From: Corynebacterium guangdongense
GTDB lineage: Bacteria; Actinomycetota; Actinomycetes; Mycobacteriales; Mycobacteriaceae
Length of the DNA stretch: 64,000 bases
Assembly (NCBI RefSeq): GCF_030408915.1
Contig: NZ_CP047654.1
Span: 1,116,001-1,180,000, forward strand
Reading direction: 5' to 3'
Shown: piece by piece, positions 34,902-44,779 of the stretch
Layout of the letters: every line of letters begins with the position of its first letter
How positions within the stretch are numbered: position 1 is the stretch's first letter
Notes under the pieces: model-generated
Seen by the model: the letters and a program-made list of their open reading frames with translations, nothing else
What the model was told of the DNA's origin: nothing
The model's database searches: none
Translations under genes and position numbers: made by a program

Positions 34902-36035
34902 CTAACCGCCGATGGCGGACATCGGCCGGTCGGGCTGGAGGAAGCCTTCGTCGTCGATGCCGTGACCCGGCTTCTTCAGCCACATGGTGCCCGCCCATGC
35001 CTCGGCGAGCTCATCGTCGGTGGCGCCGGCACGCATGAGGTCGCGCAGCGAAGTCTCGGAGTCCGCGGAAGAGAACAAGCAGTTGCGCACCGCGCCGTCC
35101 GTGGTGAGGCGGGAGCGGTCACAGTTGCCGCAGAAGGGGTGGCTGACCGACGCAATGACGCCGATCTGGCCGCGCAGCCCGGTGCCGGTGGCGTCGACGA
35201 CGTCCCAGAGCGCGGCCGGCGCGGAACCGCGCGGCGCCGCGGCCGGGGTCATGTCGAACTCGGTGGCCAGCTCGTCGAGGATGTCCTGGGCGGTGATCAT
35301 CCGCGAACGGTCCCACTTGTCCCGCGGCCCCAGCGGCATCTGCTCGATGAAGCGCAGCTGGGCGCCGCGTCCGATGGTGAAGCGCGCCAGATCGGTGATG
35401 GCGTGCTCGTTGATCCCCGGCATGACTACGGCGTTGACCTTGACCGGGGTCAGGCCGGCCTCGATGGCGGCGTCGATCGCGGCGATCGCGTCCTGCAGGC
35501 GGTCGCGGCGGGTCAGCCGCGCGTAGAGCTCCGCGTCAATGGTGTCCAGCGAGATGTTGACGCGGTCGAGGCCGGCGTCGGCAAGCTTCCGTGCGCGCCG
35601 CGCCAGCCCCATCCCGTTCGTCGTCATCGCGGTCGTGACCCGGCCGCCCTCGTCGGTGGTCAGCTCCTTGGTCGCGGAGATGATCTTCTCCAGGGACTTG
35701 CGCAGCAGCGGCTCGCCACCGGTGAAGCGGATCTGGCGGATGCCGAGCTTCTCGACGGCGACGGTGATCAGCCGGATCATCTCGTCGTCGTCGAGGGTGG
35801 CCTCGGTGGGCAGCCACTCCAGGCCCTCCGCCGGCATGCAGTAGGTGCACCGGAGGTTGCAGCGATCCGTCAGACTCACGCGCAGGTCGCGCGCGACGCG
35901 GCCGTACCTGTCGCTGAGCAGACGGCGCCCGTCCGGGCGGGCGGCGGGCAGATCGGCTGGGGCGTCGTACGTGGTCTTCGGCCCGACCGTCCGACCGACG
36001 GGGGTCAGGGTCAGCGGCGTAGTCTCTCGAGTCAT
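34902..36035 (-). CDS. moaA: GTP 3',8-cyclase (radical SAM)
   Basis: 377 residues, first enzyme of molybdopterin synthesis. The N-terminal [4Fe-4S]-SAM motif is CNLRCTYC; the C-terminal cluster that binds GTP is C-G-N-C...C (CGNCDRSRLTTDGAVRNC). The protein ends in the double glycine typical of MoaA, which is important for activity. GAGGAG precedes the ATG; a TAGGGT box (36065-36060, minus strand) could give a leader of about 20 nt. First gene of moaA-moeA-moaC-mobA. Confidence 0.96.
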   Translation of the reverse strand: MTRETTPLTLTPVGRTVGPKTTYDAPADLPAARPDGRRLLSDRYGRVARDLRVSLTDRCNLRCTYCMPAEGLEWLPTEATLDDDEMIRLITVAVEKLGIRQIRFTGGEPLLRKSLEKIISATKELTTDEGGRVTTAMTTNGMGLARRARKLADAGLDRVNISLDTIDAELYARLTRRDRLQDAIAAIDAAIEAGLTPVKVNAVVMPGINEHAITDLARFTIGRGAQLRFIEQMPLGPRDKWDRSRMITAQDILDELATEFDMTPAAAPRGSAPAALWDVVDATGTGLRGQIGVIASVSHPFCGNCDRSRLTTDGAVRNCLFSSADSETSLRDLMRAGATDDELAEAWAGTMWLKKPGHGIDDEGFLQPDRPMSAIGG

Positions 36036-36059
36036 TGTCTCCTCATAGTACGAATGAGC

Positions 36060-36065
36060 ACCCTA
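36060..36065 (-). promoter_or_regulatory. Possible moaA -10 box
   Basis: TAGGGT on the minus strand in the 51-bp gap between the ligase gene and moaA, placed so that the GAGGAG ribosome binding site would be in the transcript. No clear -35 is visible. Confidence 0.35.
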
Positions 36066-36086
36066 TTTTCCAAGGGTAGAGCCGGA

Positions 36087-37868
36087 CTATGTCGACCGTC
36101 CGTCCTGCATGTCGGCGTTGTTCCCGGTGTCGTCCCCGGCGTTGTCCCGCGCCGGGCGTTCGCCCGGACCCTGCAGCTTGATGATGTTCAGCCGGCCGTT
36201 CGCCAGATGATCGCGCAGATCCTTCTTGTCGAACTTGTCGACGGAGGTCTTGTCGATGTAGTCGACGAAGGCCCAGTACTCGGGCAGCATCCAGCTCGGC
36301 AGCGAGGCGCGCATGCTGTCCCGGAGGTACTCCGCCGTGGCCCGGCTGTGCGGAATGTCGTCGTGCAGCACGGTCACCGCCAGCGGGCGCTCACCCCACT
36401 TCTCGTCCGGGTAGCCGATGACCGCCGCCTCCACGACCTCTGGGGCCTCCATGACGTAGTTCTCCAGCATGACCGAGTAAATCCACTCGCCGCCGGAGCG
36501 GATGACGTCGCGGGCGCGGTCGGAGACGTTGAGGAAGCCGTCCTCGCTGACGGAGCCGACGTCGCCGGTGCGCAGCCAGCCGTCGTCCGTGAACAGCGCC
36601 TGCGCGTCCTCGACCTCCCGGCCGCGGAAGACGTGGGCGGTGCCGCCCTCGTCCTCGGTGGGTGAGTGGTAGTACCGGCTGGTCACCAGGTTGCCGCGAA
36701 CCTGGATTTCGCCGTGGGCACGGTCGGTCGTCGACATGATCTGGCCGTCGTCGACGACCCGGAACTCCAGGGAAGCCGGGAACCTGCCCTGGGAGACGCG
36801 GTACGCGTGGCGGGCCTCGCCTGACGCGCCCGACGGCGGACGAGCGACCGTGCCGACGGTGGAGGTCTCGGTCATGCCCCAGACGTGGATGACGTCCACG
36901 CCGTAACGCTCCTCCCACACCTTGATCAGCGCCGGCGGGGCCGGGGAGCCACCGACGTAGATCTCGGTGAGACTCATGCGCTCGGGCGGGTTGTGCAGGT
37001 AGTGCACCATCAGCTGGGTCCACAGCGTCGGCACCCCGTGCGCCACGCGCGGGTGAGTCGTGGCGATGATCCTGGCCAGGGTCGGCGCCGACACGTCCGA
37101 ATCCGGCAGCACCAGGGGAGTGCCGGTCATGAACGCGGCGAAGGGCACACCCCAGCTGAGGACGTGGTAGATCGGTACGCAGCACAGGAAGGACTCGCCG
37201 TGGGTGATCGCCAGGGAATCCGACGCCCGCAGCATCATCGCCTGCAGGTAGATCGACCGGTGGGAGTAGGCCACGCCCTTCGGCGCGCCGGTCGTGCCGG
37301 TGGAGTAGCAGATCGCTGCCGCGGTGTGCTCGTCCTGCACCGGCCAGTCGTAGACGGTGGAACGCCCGTCGAGCAGCGCCTCGTAGGAATGCACCTCGAC
37401 GCCCTCGGGCAGGCCGGCCTCCTCGGCGTCGACCGGCTCCAGGCCCGTCACCAGCACCGCGCGAACCGTCGGGGTCTTCTCCAGCACCACCGCCAGCTGT
37501 TTGAGAAGACGGGCGTCGGCGACGATGATCTCGACCTCGGCGTGGTTGACGATGTGGCAGATCTGGTCGTTCATCAGCTGCTTGTTCAGGGGCGTGAACA
37601 CCGCCCCCATGCACATGGCGCCGAACATGACCTCCAGGTGTTCGGCGTTGTTGTAGAGCATCGAGCCGACGCGCTGGTCCCCGGTGATGGCGAAATCATC
37701 GCGCAGGACGTGGGCGAAGGCCGCCGCCCGCGCCCCGATCTCGGCGAAGCTGCTCTCCTCGGCCTCGCCCCGCACCCACGTCGTCACCTTCGTGGAACCG
37801 TGGACGCTCGAGCCGTAGGACAGAATCCGGGCAATAGAGAGGGGCACATCCTGCATGGTCGAACGCAT
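36087..37868 (-). CDS. AMP-dependent acyl-CoA synthetase (fatty acid-CoA ligase type)
   Basis: 593 residues, ANL superfamily. P-loop motif ICYSTGTTGAPKGVAYSHRS; A8 motif GWLRTGDVGSVSEDGFL; hinge and DRARDVIRSGGEWIYSV near the C-terminal domain; catalytic Lys in KTSVDKFDKKDLR. N-terminal STMQDVPLSI is characteristic of medium/long-chain FadD relatives in actinobacteria. It activates a fatty or aromatic acid with ATP and CoA; chain length is unknown. The start is uncertain: GTG 37877, ATG 37868 or ATG 37856; 37868 keeps the conserved STMQD. Its residues after about 575 are a polar tail rich in Asn/Asp. Confidence 0.88.
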   Translation of the reverse strand: MRSTMQDVPLSIARILSYGSSVHGSTKVTTWVRGEAEESSFAEIGARAAAFAHVLRDDFAITGDQRVGSMLYNNAEHLEVMFGAMCMGAVFTPLNKQLMNDQICHIVNHAEVEIIVADARLLKQLAVVLEKTPTVRAVLVTGLEPVDAEEAGLPEGVEVHSYEALLDGRSTVYDWPVQDEHTAAAICYSTGTTGAPKGVAYSHRSIYLQAMMLRASDSLAITHGESFLCCVPIYHVLSWGVPFAAFMTGTPLVLPDSDVSAPTLARIIATTHPRVAHGVPTLWTQLMVHYLHNPPERMSLTEIYVGGSPAPPALIKVWEERYGVDVIHVWGMTETSTVGTVARPPSGASGEARHAYRVSQGRFPASLEFRVVDDGQIMSTTDRAHGEIQVRGNLVTSRYYHSPTEDEGGTAHVFRGREVEDAQALFTDDGWLRTGDVGSVSEDGFLNVSDRARDVIRSGGEWIYSVMLENYVMEAPEVVEAAVIGYPDEKWGERPLAVTVLHDDIPHSRATAEYLRDSMRASLPSWMLPEYWAFVDYIDKTSVDKFDKKDLRDHLANGRLNIIKLQGPGERPARDNAGDDTGNNADMQDGRST

Positions 37869-38408
37869 GCCCCTCACTCTAGCCCGCGGTCACCCGCGTC
37901 GAGGCGTGAACGGCGGTGTGAGCGACACCCGCGACCGGGCCAGGACCACCAGGACCACGGAGGGCCGATACACGTACCCAACCGTTTATGCGATACACTG
38001 ACGCGAGATCGTTGGAGCACAGTGCGCGTACTATCGCGCGACTCCGTCGCCGTAGCCCCGATCATGAGGACGTTCCTCAGTGACGTTGGGCACGACAACG
38101 AGGACGGTCATCCATGTAGCACAACATCGGTTTCACACGTTGTTTTCCGGTGTCGGCCCATTCCGGCACTGAACGGCAGTGCTCCCGGCGCCCTGCACAC
38201 CGCACGGCTCGGGGCGCGTGGGAACCGACGGAGTTTGATAAATGCACACGCTGCAGGTGGGGCCGGTCCGCTCCGCCGCTGCTCCAGGCCATCCACGCCG
38301 ACCGCGTAGGCGGTCAGCGGCGCCCGGGGCGACAGGTCCCGCACCGTTGACGCCCACGCCGCCCTCGGGGGTGAACCGCGAAACCTGGACCCAGATGAAA
38401 GGACATCC
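37869..38408 (+). promoter_or_regulatory. Long rho promoter/leader region
   Basis: 540 bp without a gene. TACACT (37994-37999) preceded by an ATGCGA extension is the best -10 for rho, giving a 5' leader of about 400 nt; a second candidate TACTAT is near 38029-38034. The leader has no long open frame with a ribosome binding site. Long leaders on rho mRNAs commonly mediate autogenous attenuation, which is inferred here. An AAAGGA precedes the GTG start. Confidence 0.45.
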
Positions 38409-40475
38409 GTGACCGATACGGACACCACGGCAGACAACGCCGCCGGCCAGCAGAACCTGGCCTCCCTCAAGCTGCCCGAGCTGCGTCAGATCGCGGCCGG
38501 CAAGGGGCTCAAGGGAATCTCCGCCCTGCGCAAGGGCGAACTCATCACCGCCATTCAGACCGGCCGCGTGCCCACGCGGGCCCCCAAGGCGGCCGGCGCC
38601 GAGTCGCCGGCCGCCGCCCCGGAAGCGGACCCGACGCAGTCCGGGAGCGCCCCCCAGGCTGAGGCCGCTGCGTCGGCCGACGCCGCGAAGGGTGCCGCGA
38701 AGGGTGAAGGCCAGGAGCCCGGTGACTCCGACAGTTCCGACGGCTCCGGCCGTGACGGTGAGACCCGCTACGAGTCCCGTTCCGCCGCCCGTCGCGCCCG
38801 TCGCCACCGCGCCCGTCAGGGCCACCGTGAGAACCCCGGTGAGAACCAGGGCGAGCAGCCGGGGGAGGAGACCCGGGAGGGTTCGCAGCACACGGACCGT
38901 GGTGAGGACTCCCGCCAGAACCAGAACCAGGACCAGAACCAGGACCAGAACGAGGCTCCGGAGCCGTCCCGCACCCGCGAGGACCGCGACAGCCGGAACA
39001 ACCGCGACAACCGCGGCCAGGAGGCCGAGGGACGCGGGGGAGACGACGCCGGCGGGCAGGGCCAGAACCGCGGCCAGCACCAGGGCCAGCACCAGGGCCA
39101 GCACGGCGACAACCGCCACGATGACGACGGCCAGGGCGGGGGCCGACGTGGGCGCCGCAACCGTCGCAACCGTCGCAACCGCAATGACCGCAACGACCGC
39201 AACGACCGCGGTGATCGCGGTGAGCGCGGTGATCGCGACAGCCAGGGCAGCCACGATAACCACGGCCAGCAGAACCAGGGTCAGCAGAACCAGGAGCAGG
39301 ACGTGCTCCAGGACGTCGCCGGCATCCTCGACGTCGTCGACAACAACGCTGCCTTCGTCCGCACCACGGGCTACAAGGCCAACCCGGCGGACGTCTTCGT
39401 CAACAACAACCTCGTCCGGCGTTTTGACCTGCGCTCCGGCGACGCGATCACCGGCCAGGTGAAGATGAACGGCGGTGGCCAGACCCACGGCCGCGGCAAG
39501 AACAGCCGCAAGTTCAACCAGCTCGTCCGGGTCGACTCCGTCAACGGTCAGCACCCGGAGGAGATGAAGAAGCGTCCGGAGTTCCACAAGCTCACCCCGC
39601 TGTACCCGAACCAGCGTCTGCGCCTGGAGACCGAGCCAAACGTCCTGACCACCCGCGTCATCGACCTGGTCATGCCGATCGGCAAGGGGCAGCGTGCGCT
39701 GATCGTCTCGCCCCCCAAGGCCGGCAAGACGACGATCATGCAGAACATCGCCAACGCCATCGCGACGAACAACCCGGAGTGCTACCTCATGGTCGTCCTC
39801 GTCGACGAGCGTCCGGAGGAGGTCACCGACATGCAGCGCTCGGTCAAGGGTGAGGTCATCGCCTCCACCTTCGACCGTCCGCCGTCAGAGCACACCGCGG
39901 TCGCCGAGCTCGCCATTGAGCGTGCCAAGCGCCTGGTGGAGATGGGTCAGGACGTCGTCGTCCTGCTCGATTCGATCACCCGACTGGGGCGCGCGTACAA
40001 CAACTCCTCGCCCGCGTCGGGGCGCATCCTCTCCGGTGGCGTCGACTCCAACGCGCTGTATCCGCCGAAGCGCTTCCTCGGTGCGGCCCGCAACATCGAG
40101 AACGGCGGTTCGCTGACGATCATCGCGACCGCCATGGTCGAGACCGGTTCCGCCGGTGACACGGTCATCTTTGAGGAGTTCAAGGGCACCGGCAACGCCG
40201 AGCTCAAGCTGGACCGCAAGATCTCCGAGCGGCGCGTCTTCCCGGCCGTTGACGTCAACCCGTCGGGCACCCGCAAGGACGAGCTGATCATGACTCCGGA
40301 GGAATTCCGCGTCGTGCACAAGCTTCGCCGTATCCTGGCGGCACTGGATTCGCAGCAGGCCATCGACCTGCTGATCAAGCAGCTGAAGAAGACCAAGTCC
40401 AACGGTGAGTTCCTCATGCAGGTCGCCTCGAGCGCACCGATGGCCGCTGACAAGGAAGTTGAGGACTACCTCTAA
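38409..40475 (+). CDS. rho: Transcription termination factor Rho
   Basis: 688 residues, compared with 419 in E. coli. It is a hexameric RNA-dependent ATPase that terminates transcription. Residues 17-52 are the Rho_N helix bundle ([25 protein letters not shown]). Residues ~55-295 are low-complexity: Ala/Glu-rich, then repeats of Q/N (around 170-185), GQHQ units (about 225-235) and an Arg/Asn/Asp region rich in NRRNRR and NDRNDR. The cold-shock RNA-binding domain starts about 300 ([18 protein letters not shown]), followed by Walker A PPKAGKTT near 436-443 and the R- and Q-loop regions ([11 protein letters not shown]). The start is GTG 38409. Confidence 0.97.
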   Translation: MTDTDTTADNAAGQQNLASLKLPELRQIAAGKGLKGISALRKGELITAIQTGRVPTRAPKAAGAESPAAAPEADPTQSGSAPQAEAAASADAAKGAAKGEGQEPGDSDSSDGSGRDGETRYESRSAARRARRHRARQGHRENPGENQGEQPGEETREGSQHTDRGEDSRQNQNQDQNQDQNEAPEPSRTREDRDSRNNRDNRGQEAEGRGGDDAGGQGQNRGQHQGQHQGQHGDNRHDDDGQGGGRRGRRNRRNRRNRNDRNDRNDRGDRGERGDRDSQGSHDNHGQQNQGQQNQEQDVLQDVAGILDVVDNNAAFVRTTGYKANPADVFVNNNLVRRFDLRSGDAITGQVKMNGGGQTHGRGKNSRKFNQLVRVDSVNGQHPEEMKKRPEFHKLTPLYPNQRLRLETEPNVLTTRVIDLVMPIGKGQRALIVSPPKAGKTTIMQNIANAIATNNPECYLMVVLVDERPEEVTDMQRSVKGEVIASTFDRPPSEHTAVAELAIERAKRLVEMGQDVVVLLDSITRLGRAYNNSSPASGRILSGGVDSNALYPPKRFLGAARNIENGGSLTIIATAMVETGSAGDTVIFEEFKGTGNAELKLDRKISERRVFPAVDVNPSGTRKDELIMTPEEFRVVHKLRRILAALDSQQAIDLLIKQLKKTKSNGEFLMQVASSAPMAADKEVEDYL
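38915..38951 (+). repeat. Hexamer/dodecamer repeat in rho encoding Q/N/D units
   Basis: CCAGAA/CCAGGA units alternate in tandem, encoding alternating Gln, Asn and Asp residues. The reading frame is preserved by the 6-bp period. Confidence 0.85.
39073..39106 (+). repeat. 12-bp tandem repeat in rho encoding GQHQ units
   Basis: GGCCAGCACCAG-type units repeat about three times in tandem, encoding Gly-Gln-His-Gln. It is followed at about 39160-39230 by related CGCAAC/CGACCG short repeats encoding Arg/Asn/Asp. Confidence 0.85.
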
Positions 40476-41548
40476 TGGCATCAGAAGTCTCGCTTGTCGA
40501 CGACATCGTCTCGGAATTCCAGGGCATCGAGGCCCAGATGTCGGATCCGGAGGTGGCCGGCGACGCCGACCGTTTCCGCCAGCTGTCCAAGCGCTACGCG
40601 GAGCTCAACCCGATCATCAAGGTCAACAACGAGCTCAACGACCTGCGCGAGAACCTCGAGATGGCCCGTGAGCTGGCCTATGAGGATCACGACTACCAGT
40701 CCGAGGTCGAGCGGCTGGAGCCGCTGGTCGTCGAGCTGGAGGAGAAGCTCGCCGACCTGCTCGCCCCGCGTGACGAACAGGACGGCGAGGACGTGATCAT
40801 GGAGATCAAGGCCGGCGCCGGTGGCGAGGAGGCCGCCCTCTTCGCCGGCGACCTGGCCCGCATGTACCAGCGCTACGTCGAGAAGCACGGGTTCACCTGG
40901 ACCGTGCTGGACGTCTCCGAGTCTGATCTCGGCGGCGTCAAGGACATGACGGTTTCGATCAAGTCCAAGACCCCCTCGCGCGACGGGGCCTGGTCCGTCT
41001 TCAAGTTCGAGGGCGGCGTGCACCGCGTCCAGCGCGTGCCGGTCACCGAGTCGCAGGGCCGCATCCAGACCTCCGCCGCCGGCGTGCTGGTCTACGCGGA
41101 GCCGGACGAGGTGGAGGCCGTCAACATCGACGAGAAGGATCTCCGCGTCGACGTCTACCGTTCCTCCGGCAAGGGCGGCCAGGGCGTCAACACCACCGAC
41201 TCGGCCGTGCGCATCACGCACCTGCCGACCGGAATCGTCGTGACGTGTCAGAACGAGCGTTCCCAGATCCAGAACCGGGCGCGTGCCATGCAGGTCCTGC
41301 AGGCCCGCCTGGATCAGCTCGAGCGCGACAAGGCCGACGCGGAGGCCGCCGAGGGCCGCGCCGCGCAGGTGCGCACCATGGATCGCTCGGAGCGCATCCG
41401 CACCTACAACTGGCCGGAGAACCGCATCACCGACCACCGGATCGGCTACAAGGCCAACAACCTCGACTCCGTGCTCAACGGTGACATGGACGATCTCATC
41501 ACGGCTCTGCAGGCCGCCGAGCGGGCAGAGCGTCTCGAGGCCGAATAG
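40475..41548 (+). CDS. prfA: Peptide chain release factor 1
   Basis: 357 residues. It recognises UAA and UAG and releases the nascent chain. The catalytic GGQ loop is in [19 protein letters not shown] and the codon-recognition P-x-T motif is [12 protein letters not shown]. The ATG overlaps the rho stop by one nucleotide (TAATG), so the two are translationally coupled. The next gene prmC methylates this GGQ glutamine. Confidence 0.98.
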   Translation: MASEVSLVDDIVSEFQGIEAQMSDPEVAGDADRFRQLSKRYAELNPIIKVNNELNDLRENLEMARELAYEDHDYQSEVERLEPLVVELEEKLADLLAPRDEQDGEDVIMEIKAGAGGEEAALFAGDLARMYQRYVEKHGFTWTVLDVSESDLGGVKDMTVSIKSKTPSRDGAWSVFKFEGGVHRVQRVPVTESQGRIQTSAAGVLVYAEPDEVEAVNIDEKDLRVDVYRSSGKGGQGVNTTDSAVRITHLPTGIVVTCQNERSQIQNRARAMQVLQARLDQLERDKADAEAAEGRAAQVRTMDRSERIRTYNWPENRITDHRIGYKANNLDSVLNGDMDDLITALQAAERAERLEAE

Positions 41549-41549
41549 C

Positions 41550-42374
41550 GTGAAGCTCGCCGAGATCATCGCGCTGCTTGCCGACGCCGGCGTGGCCTCC
41601 CCGGACTGGGACGCGCGCATGCTCGCCGCCCACGTCCTGGGCGTCGGCCACATGTCCGTGCGTCCCGGCACCGAGGTGCCCGGCGAGGTCCTCGCCCTAG
41701 CCCGGCGACGCGCCGCACGTGAACCGCTGCAGCACATCCTCGGCACCGCGCCCTTCGGGCCCCTCGATCTGGCCGTCGGCCCGGGGGTGTTCATCCCGCG
41801 CCCGGAAACCGAAGTCCTCGCGGACTGGGGGGCGCGGCAGGTGGCGTCGACAAGCTCACCGGTCGTCGTCGATCTCTGCGCCGGCAGCGGGGCCCTCGGG
41901 CTCTACGTCGCCACCCAGCGCCGAGACGCCGACGTCACCCTCGTCGAGAAATCCGCCGAGGCCCTGACCTGGCTGCGCCGCAACGTCGAGACCTTCGCGC
42001 CGCGGGCCTCCATCGTCCAGGCCGACGTCACCGACCCGGCGATCCTGCCGGAGCTGCACGGCCGGGTCGATCTGCTGCTGACCAACCCACCGTACGTCCC
42101 CGAGACCGGTGGCCTCGAGCCCGAGGTCTACGCTGATCCCCACGACGCCGTCTTCGCCGGCGCCGACGGCATGTCCGTCATCGACCGCATGACGTCCACC
42201 CTGGCGGCACTGCTCGCCGACGGCGGACTCCTCGGCGTCGAGCACGACGAGACCACCGCCGAGGCGGTGGCCGCCGTACTCGCCGGACACGGCGGCTTCG
42301 CCGAGATTGCGACGATGCCGGACCTGACGGGCCGGCCCCGCTTCACGACGGCCGTCCGCCGCGCCAGCGTCTAG
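41550..42374 (+). CDS. prmC: Release factor glutamine N5-methyltransferase
   Basis: 274 residues. It methylates the GGQ Gln of RF1/RF2 using SAM. Signature NPPYVPE (catalytic NPPY), SAM-binding VVDLCAGSGALGL and the RPETEV motif near the centre. GTG 41550 starts 1 bp after the prfA stop. The rho-prfA-prmC order is conserved in actinobacteria. Confidence 0.96.
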   Translation: MKLAEIIALLADAGVASPDWDARMLAAHVLGVGHMSVRPGTEVPGEVLALARRRAAREPLQHILGTAPFGPLDLAVGPGVFIPRPETEVLADWGARQVASTSSPVVVDLCAGSGALGLYVATQRRDADVTLVEKSAEALTWLRRNVETFAPRASIVQADVTDPAILPELHGRVDLLLTNPPYVPETGGLEPEVYADPHDAVFAGADGMSVIDRMTSTLAALLADGGLLGVEHDETTAEAVAAVLAGHGGFAEIATMPDLTGRPRFTTAVRRASV

Positions 42375-42432
42375 AATCAAACAGCAATCAACAACGACCG
42401 GCCCCAGGACCGGGAAAGAGAGTGAGCGAGAA

Positions 42433-43119
42433 GTGAGCAAGATCTACGACTGCTCCACGGACACCGGACGGGCCCAGGGAATCCGAGCCGCCGCCGACGC
42501 CGCCAAGAGCGGCCGGCTGGTCGTCCTGCCGACCGACACCGTCTACGGCATCGGCTGCGACGCCTTCGACAACGACGCGGTCGCGCGCCTGCTGGCCACC
42601 AAGCGTCGCGGCCCCGACATGCCGGTTCCGGTCCTCATCGGCTCCTGGGACACCATCCAGGGCCTCGTGCTCGACTACACCGAGCAGGCCCGTACCCTCG
42701 TCGAGGCCTTCTGGCCGGGTGGGCTGTCCATCGTCGTCCCGCAGGCGCCCAGCCTGCCCTGGAACCTCGGCGACACCCGCGGCACCGTCATGCTGCGCAT
42801 GCCGATGCACCCCATCGCCATCGAGCTGCTGCGCGAGGTCGGCCCGATGGCCGTCTCCTCCGCCAACATCTCCGGCAAGCCGGCGCCGGTCACCGCCGTG
42901 GAGGCGAAGCAGCAGCTCGGTGCCGCGGTCAACGTCTACCTCGACGGCGGGCAGGCCACCATCGGCACCCCGTCCACCATCGTCGACATCTCCGGCCACA
43001 CCCCGCGCATCCTGCGCGAGGGCGCCGTCGCCACCGAACGCCTGGCCGAGGTGCTCGACATCGCCCCGGACATCCTGCTCAACCGGCCACCGGCAGAAGG
43101 CGGCGGGGGACAGGCCTAG
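42433..43119 (+). CDS. L-threonylcarbamoyladenylate synthase (Sua5/YrdC family)
   Basis: 228 residues. It makes threonylcarbamoyl-AMP for the t6A37 modification of ANN-reading tRNAs. The YrdC fold is shown by LPTDTVYGIGCDA near residue 37 and the RGPDMPVPVLI block, followed by SSANISG, which carries the phosphate-binding residues. It lacks the long C-terminal Sua5 domain. Start is GTG 42433; the ribosome binding site is weak (AAAGAGAG). 58 bp follow prmC, and the next gene starts immediately after its stop. Confidence 0.93.
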   Translation: MSKIYDCSTDTGRAQGIRAAADAAKSGRLVVLPTDTVYGIGCDAFDNDAVARLLATKRRGPDMPVPVLIGSWDTIQGLVLDYTEQARTLVEAFWPGGLSIVVPQAPSLPWNLGDTRGTVMLRMPMHPIAIELLREVGPMAVSSANISGKPAPVTAVEAKQQLGAAVNVYLDGGQATIGTPSTIVDISGHTPRILREGAVATERLAEVLDIAPDILLNRPPAEGGGGQA

Positions 43120-44271
43120 GTGGACGGCGCGGGCGTACCGCTGCGCGAGCTGGGGCTGGTCCTGCTCGTCGCCGCCGCGCTGACCTACATCCTGACCGGC
43201 ACCGTCCGCTCGATCGCAGTCCGGACCGGCAGAGTCGCCGAGATCCGCGCCCGCGACGTGCACACCCAGCCCACCCCGAACCTGGGCGGGCTCGCCATGT
43301 TCACCGGCTTCGTCGGCGCGGTCTTCCTCGCCTCCCAGCTGCCCGCGCTGACCCGCGGATTCATGCCGATCACCCCCGAGATGACCGCCGTGCTCTGGGG
43401 CGCCGCCGCGATCGTCGTCGTCGGCGTCATCGACGACATAGTCGAGCTTGACGCCTTGACCAAGCTTGCGGGGCAGCTCCTCGCCGCGGTCCTGATGAGC
43501 CTGCTCGGCCTGTCCTGGACGGTTTTCTACTGGCCGTTCGGCGACGGCACGACCATCGTGCTGGATCAGGTCCAGGGCGTGATCATCACGACCTTCTTCA
43601 CTGTCCTGCTGATCAACGCCATCAACTTCGTCGACGGCATCGACGGACTCGCGGCGGGCCTCGGAATGATCGCCGGGGGAGCGATCCTCGTCTTCTCCCT
43701 GACCGTCCTCCACGACCAGGGCGGGGCGGTCTCGGCATACCCGCCGGCGATCATCGCCGCCGCCCTGGTCGGGATCTGCGCCGGCTTTCTTCCCCACAAC
43801 TTCGAACCGGCCCGCATCTTCATGGGTGACTCCGGCTCGATGCTCATCGGCCTGCTGCTGGCCGCGGCCTCGACCTCCGCCTCCGGCAAGATCAATATGA
43901 GCCTCTACGGCACCGCCGACATCATCGCGCTGCTCAGCCCGATCATCGTCGTCATGGCCGCCGTCTTCGTCCCCGTCCTTGACCTCGTCCTCGCCGTGGT
44001 GCGACGCACCTCCCAGGGCCGGTCACCCTTCGCCGCCGACAAGCAGCACATCCACCACCGGCTGCTCGCTCTCGGGCATACGCACCGTCGTACAGTCCTC
44101 GTCCTTTACCTCTGGGTGTCGGTCGTCGCCTTCGGGGCGGTCAGCTACTCGATCGTCCCGGCCCGCATCGCCACCGTCGCCTGGATCCTGGCGGTGCTGA
44201 TCGCGGGAGCGATCACGGCGGTCCCGGTGATGCGTCGGCGTCGGCTGGCCGTGCCCGCGCCCCACGGTTAA
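43120..44271 (+). CDS. Undecaprenyl/decaprenyl-phosphate GlcNAc-1-phosphate transferase (WecA-like)
   Basis: 383 residues, about 11 helices, glycosyltransferase family 4. It transfers a GlcNAc-1-phosphate to polyprenyl phosphate; in Corynebacteriales the WecA/Rfe product starts the rhamnose-GlcNAc linker between peptidoglycan and arabinogalactan. Motifs: DDIVELDALTK (Mg2+ site), NAINFVDGIDGLAAG, FMGDSGSM and the HIHHRL motif before LALGHTHRRT. GTG 43120 immediately follows the upstream TAG. Confidence 0.93.
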   Translation: MDGAGVPLRELGLVLLVAAALTYILTGTVRSIAVRTGRVAEIRARDVHTQPTPNLGGLAMFTGFVGAVFLASQLPALTRGFMPITPEMTAVLWGAAAIVVVGVIDDIVELDALTKLAGQLLAAVLMSLLGLSWTVFYWPFGDGTTIVLDQVQGVIITTFFTVLLINAINFVDGIDGLAAGLGMIAGGAILVFSLTVLHDQGGAVSAYPPAIIAAALVGICAGFLPHNFEPARIFMGDSGSMLIGLLLAAASTSASGKINMSLYGTADIIALLSPIIVVMAAVFVPVLDLVLAVVRRTSQGRSPFAADKQHIHHRLLALGHTHRRTVLVLYLWVSVVAFGAVSYSIVPARIATVAWILAVLIAGAITAVPVMRRRRLAVPAPHG

Positions 44272-44291
44272 GCGCCGTCGACGGGCTTGGG

Positions 44292-44297
44292 TAGGCT
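44292..44297 (+). promoter_or_regulatory. -10 box of the AtpI-like gene, probably leaderless
   Basis: TAGGCT ends 8 nt before GTG 44306 and no Shine-Dalgarno sequence is visible in between. Confidence 0.5.
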
Positions 44298-44305
44298 GAC
44301 ACACC

Positions 44306-44779
44306 GTGACTACCCCTTCTGATTCCTCTTCACCAGCACCGGCGCCGTCGGGGCCGACGCCCTCGAAATACGACGACCACCGCCGCCCGCTCTTCACGGC
44401 GCTGCGCAACGGCGCCTATGCCCTGGGCGTCGTCGCGGTCGTGTCCGTGATCGCCTGGTCCTTCGCGGAAGGGTCGCCAGGATTCTGGGGGGCGCTCATC
44501 GGCGGCGGCTACGTGCTCCTCACCGCGGTCAGCGTCCTGGCCACCAGCGGACAGTCCATCGGCACGATCGGCGCGGTCGTGCTCGGCGGCTGGCTGGTCA
44601 AGGTCGTCCTCGTTCTCCTGATTCTCATGCTGCTGGACCCGCTGACCTTCTACCACCGGGGCGCCATGGTCATCACCCTGATCGTCGCGCTGGTGGTGTG
44701 CATCATCGCGGAAATGGTCGGCGTGCTGCGCACCCGGACCACCTACGTGACGCCGGTGTCCGGAAACACCGGGGAATAA
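44306..44779 (+). CDS. AtpI-like membrane protein
   Basis: 157 residues with four helices after a 25-residue polar, Ser/Pro-rich N-terminus. Position just upstream of atpB and helix layout match AtpI, which helps assemble the ATP synthase c-ring or acts in Mg2+ uptake in other bacteria. Actinobacterial AtpI-like proteins are divergent, and no strong motif was seen, so the name is from context. A terminator separates it from atpB, so it is not simply the first gene of the same transcript. Confidence 0.75.
   Translation: MTTPSDSSSPAPAPSGPTPSKYDDHRRPLFTALRNGAYALGVVAVVSVIAWSFAEGSPGFWGALIGGGYVLLTAVSVLATSGQSIGTIGAVVLGGWLVKVVLVLLILMLLDPLTFYHRGAMVITLIVALVVCIIAEMVGVLRTRTTYVTPVSGNTGE

Noticed and set aside
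38915..39230. Short direct repeats resembling a CRISPR array
   Set aside because: The units are 6-12 bp with no spacers and preserve the rho reading frame; there are no cas genes.
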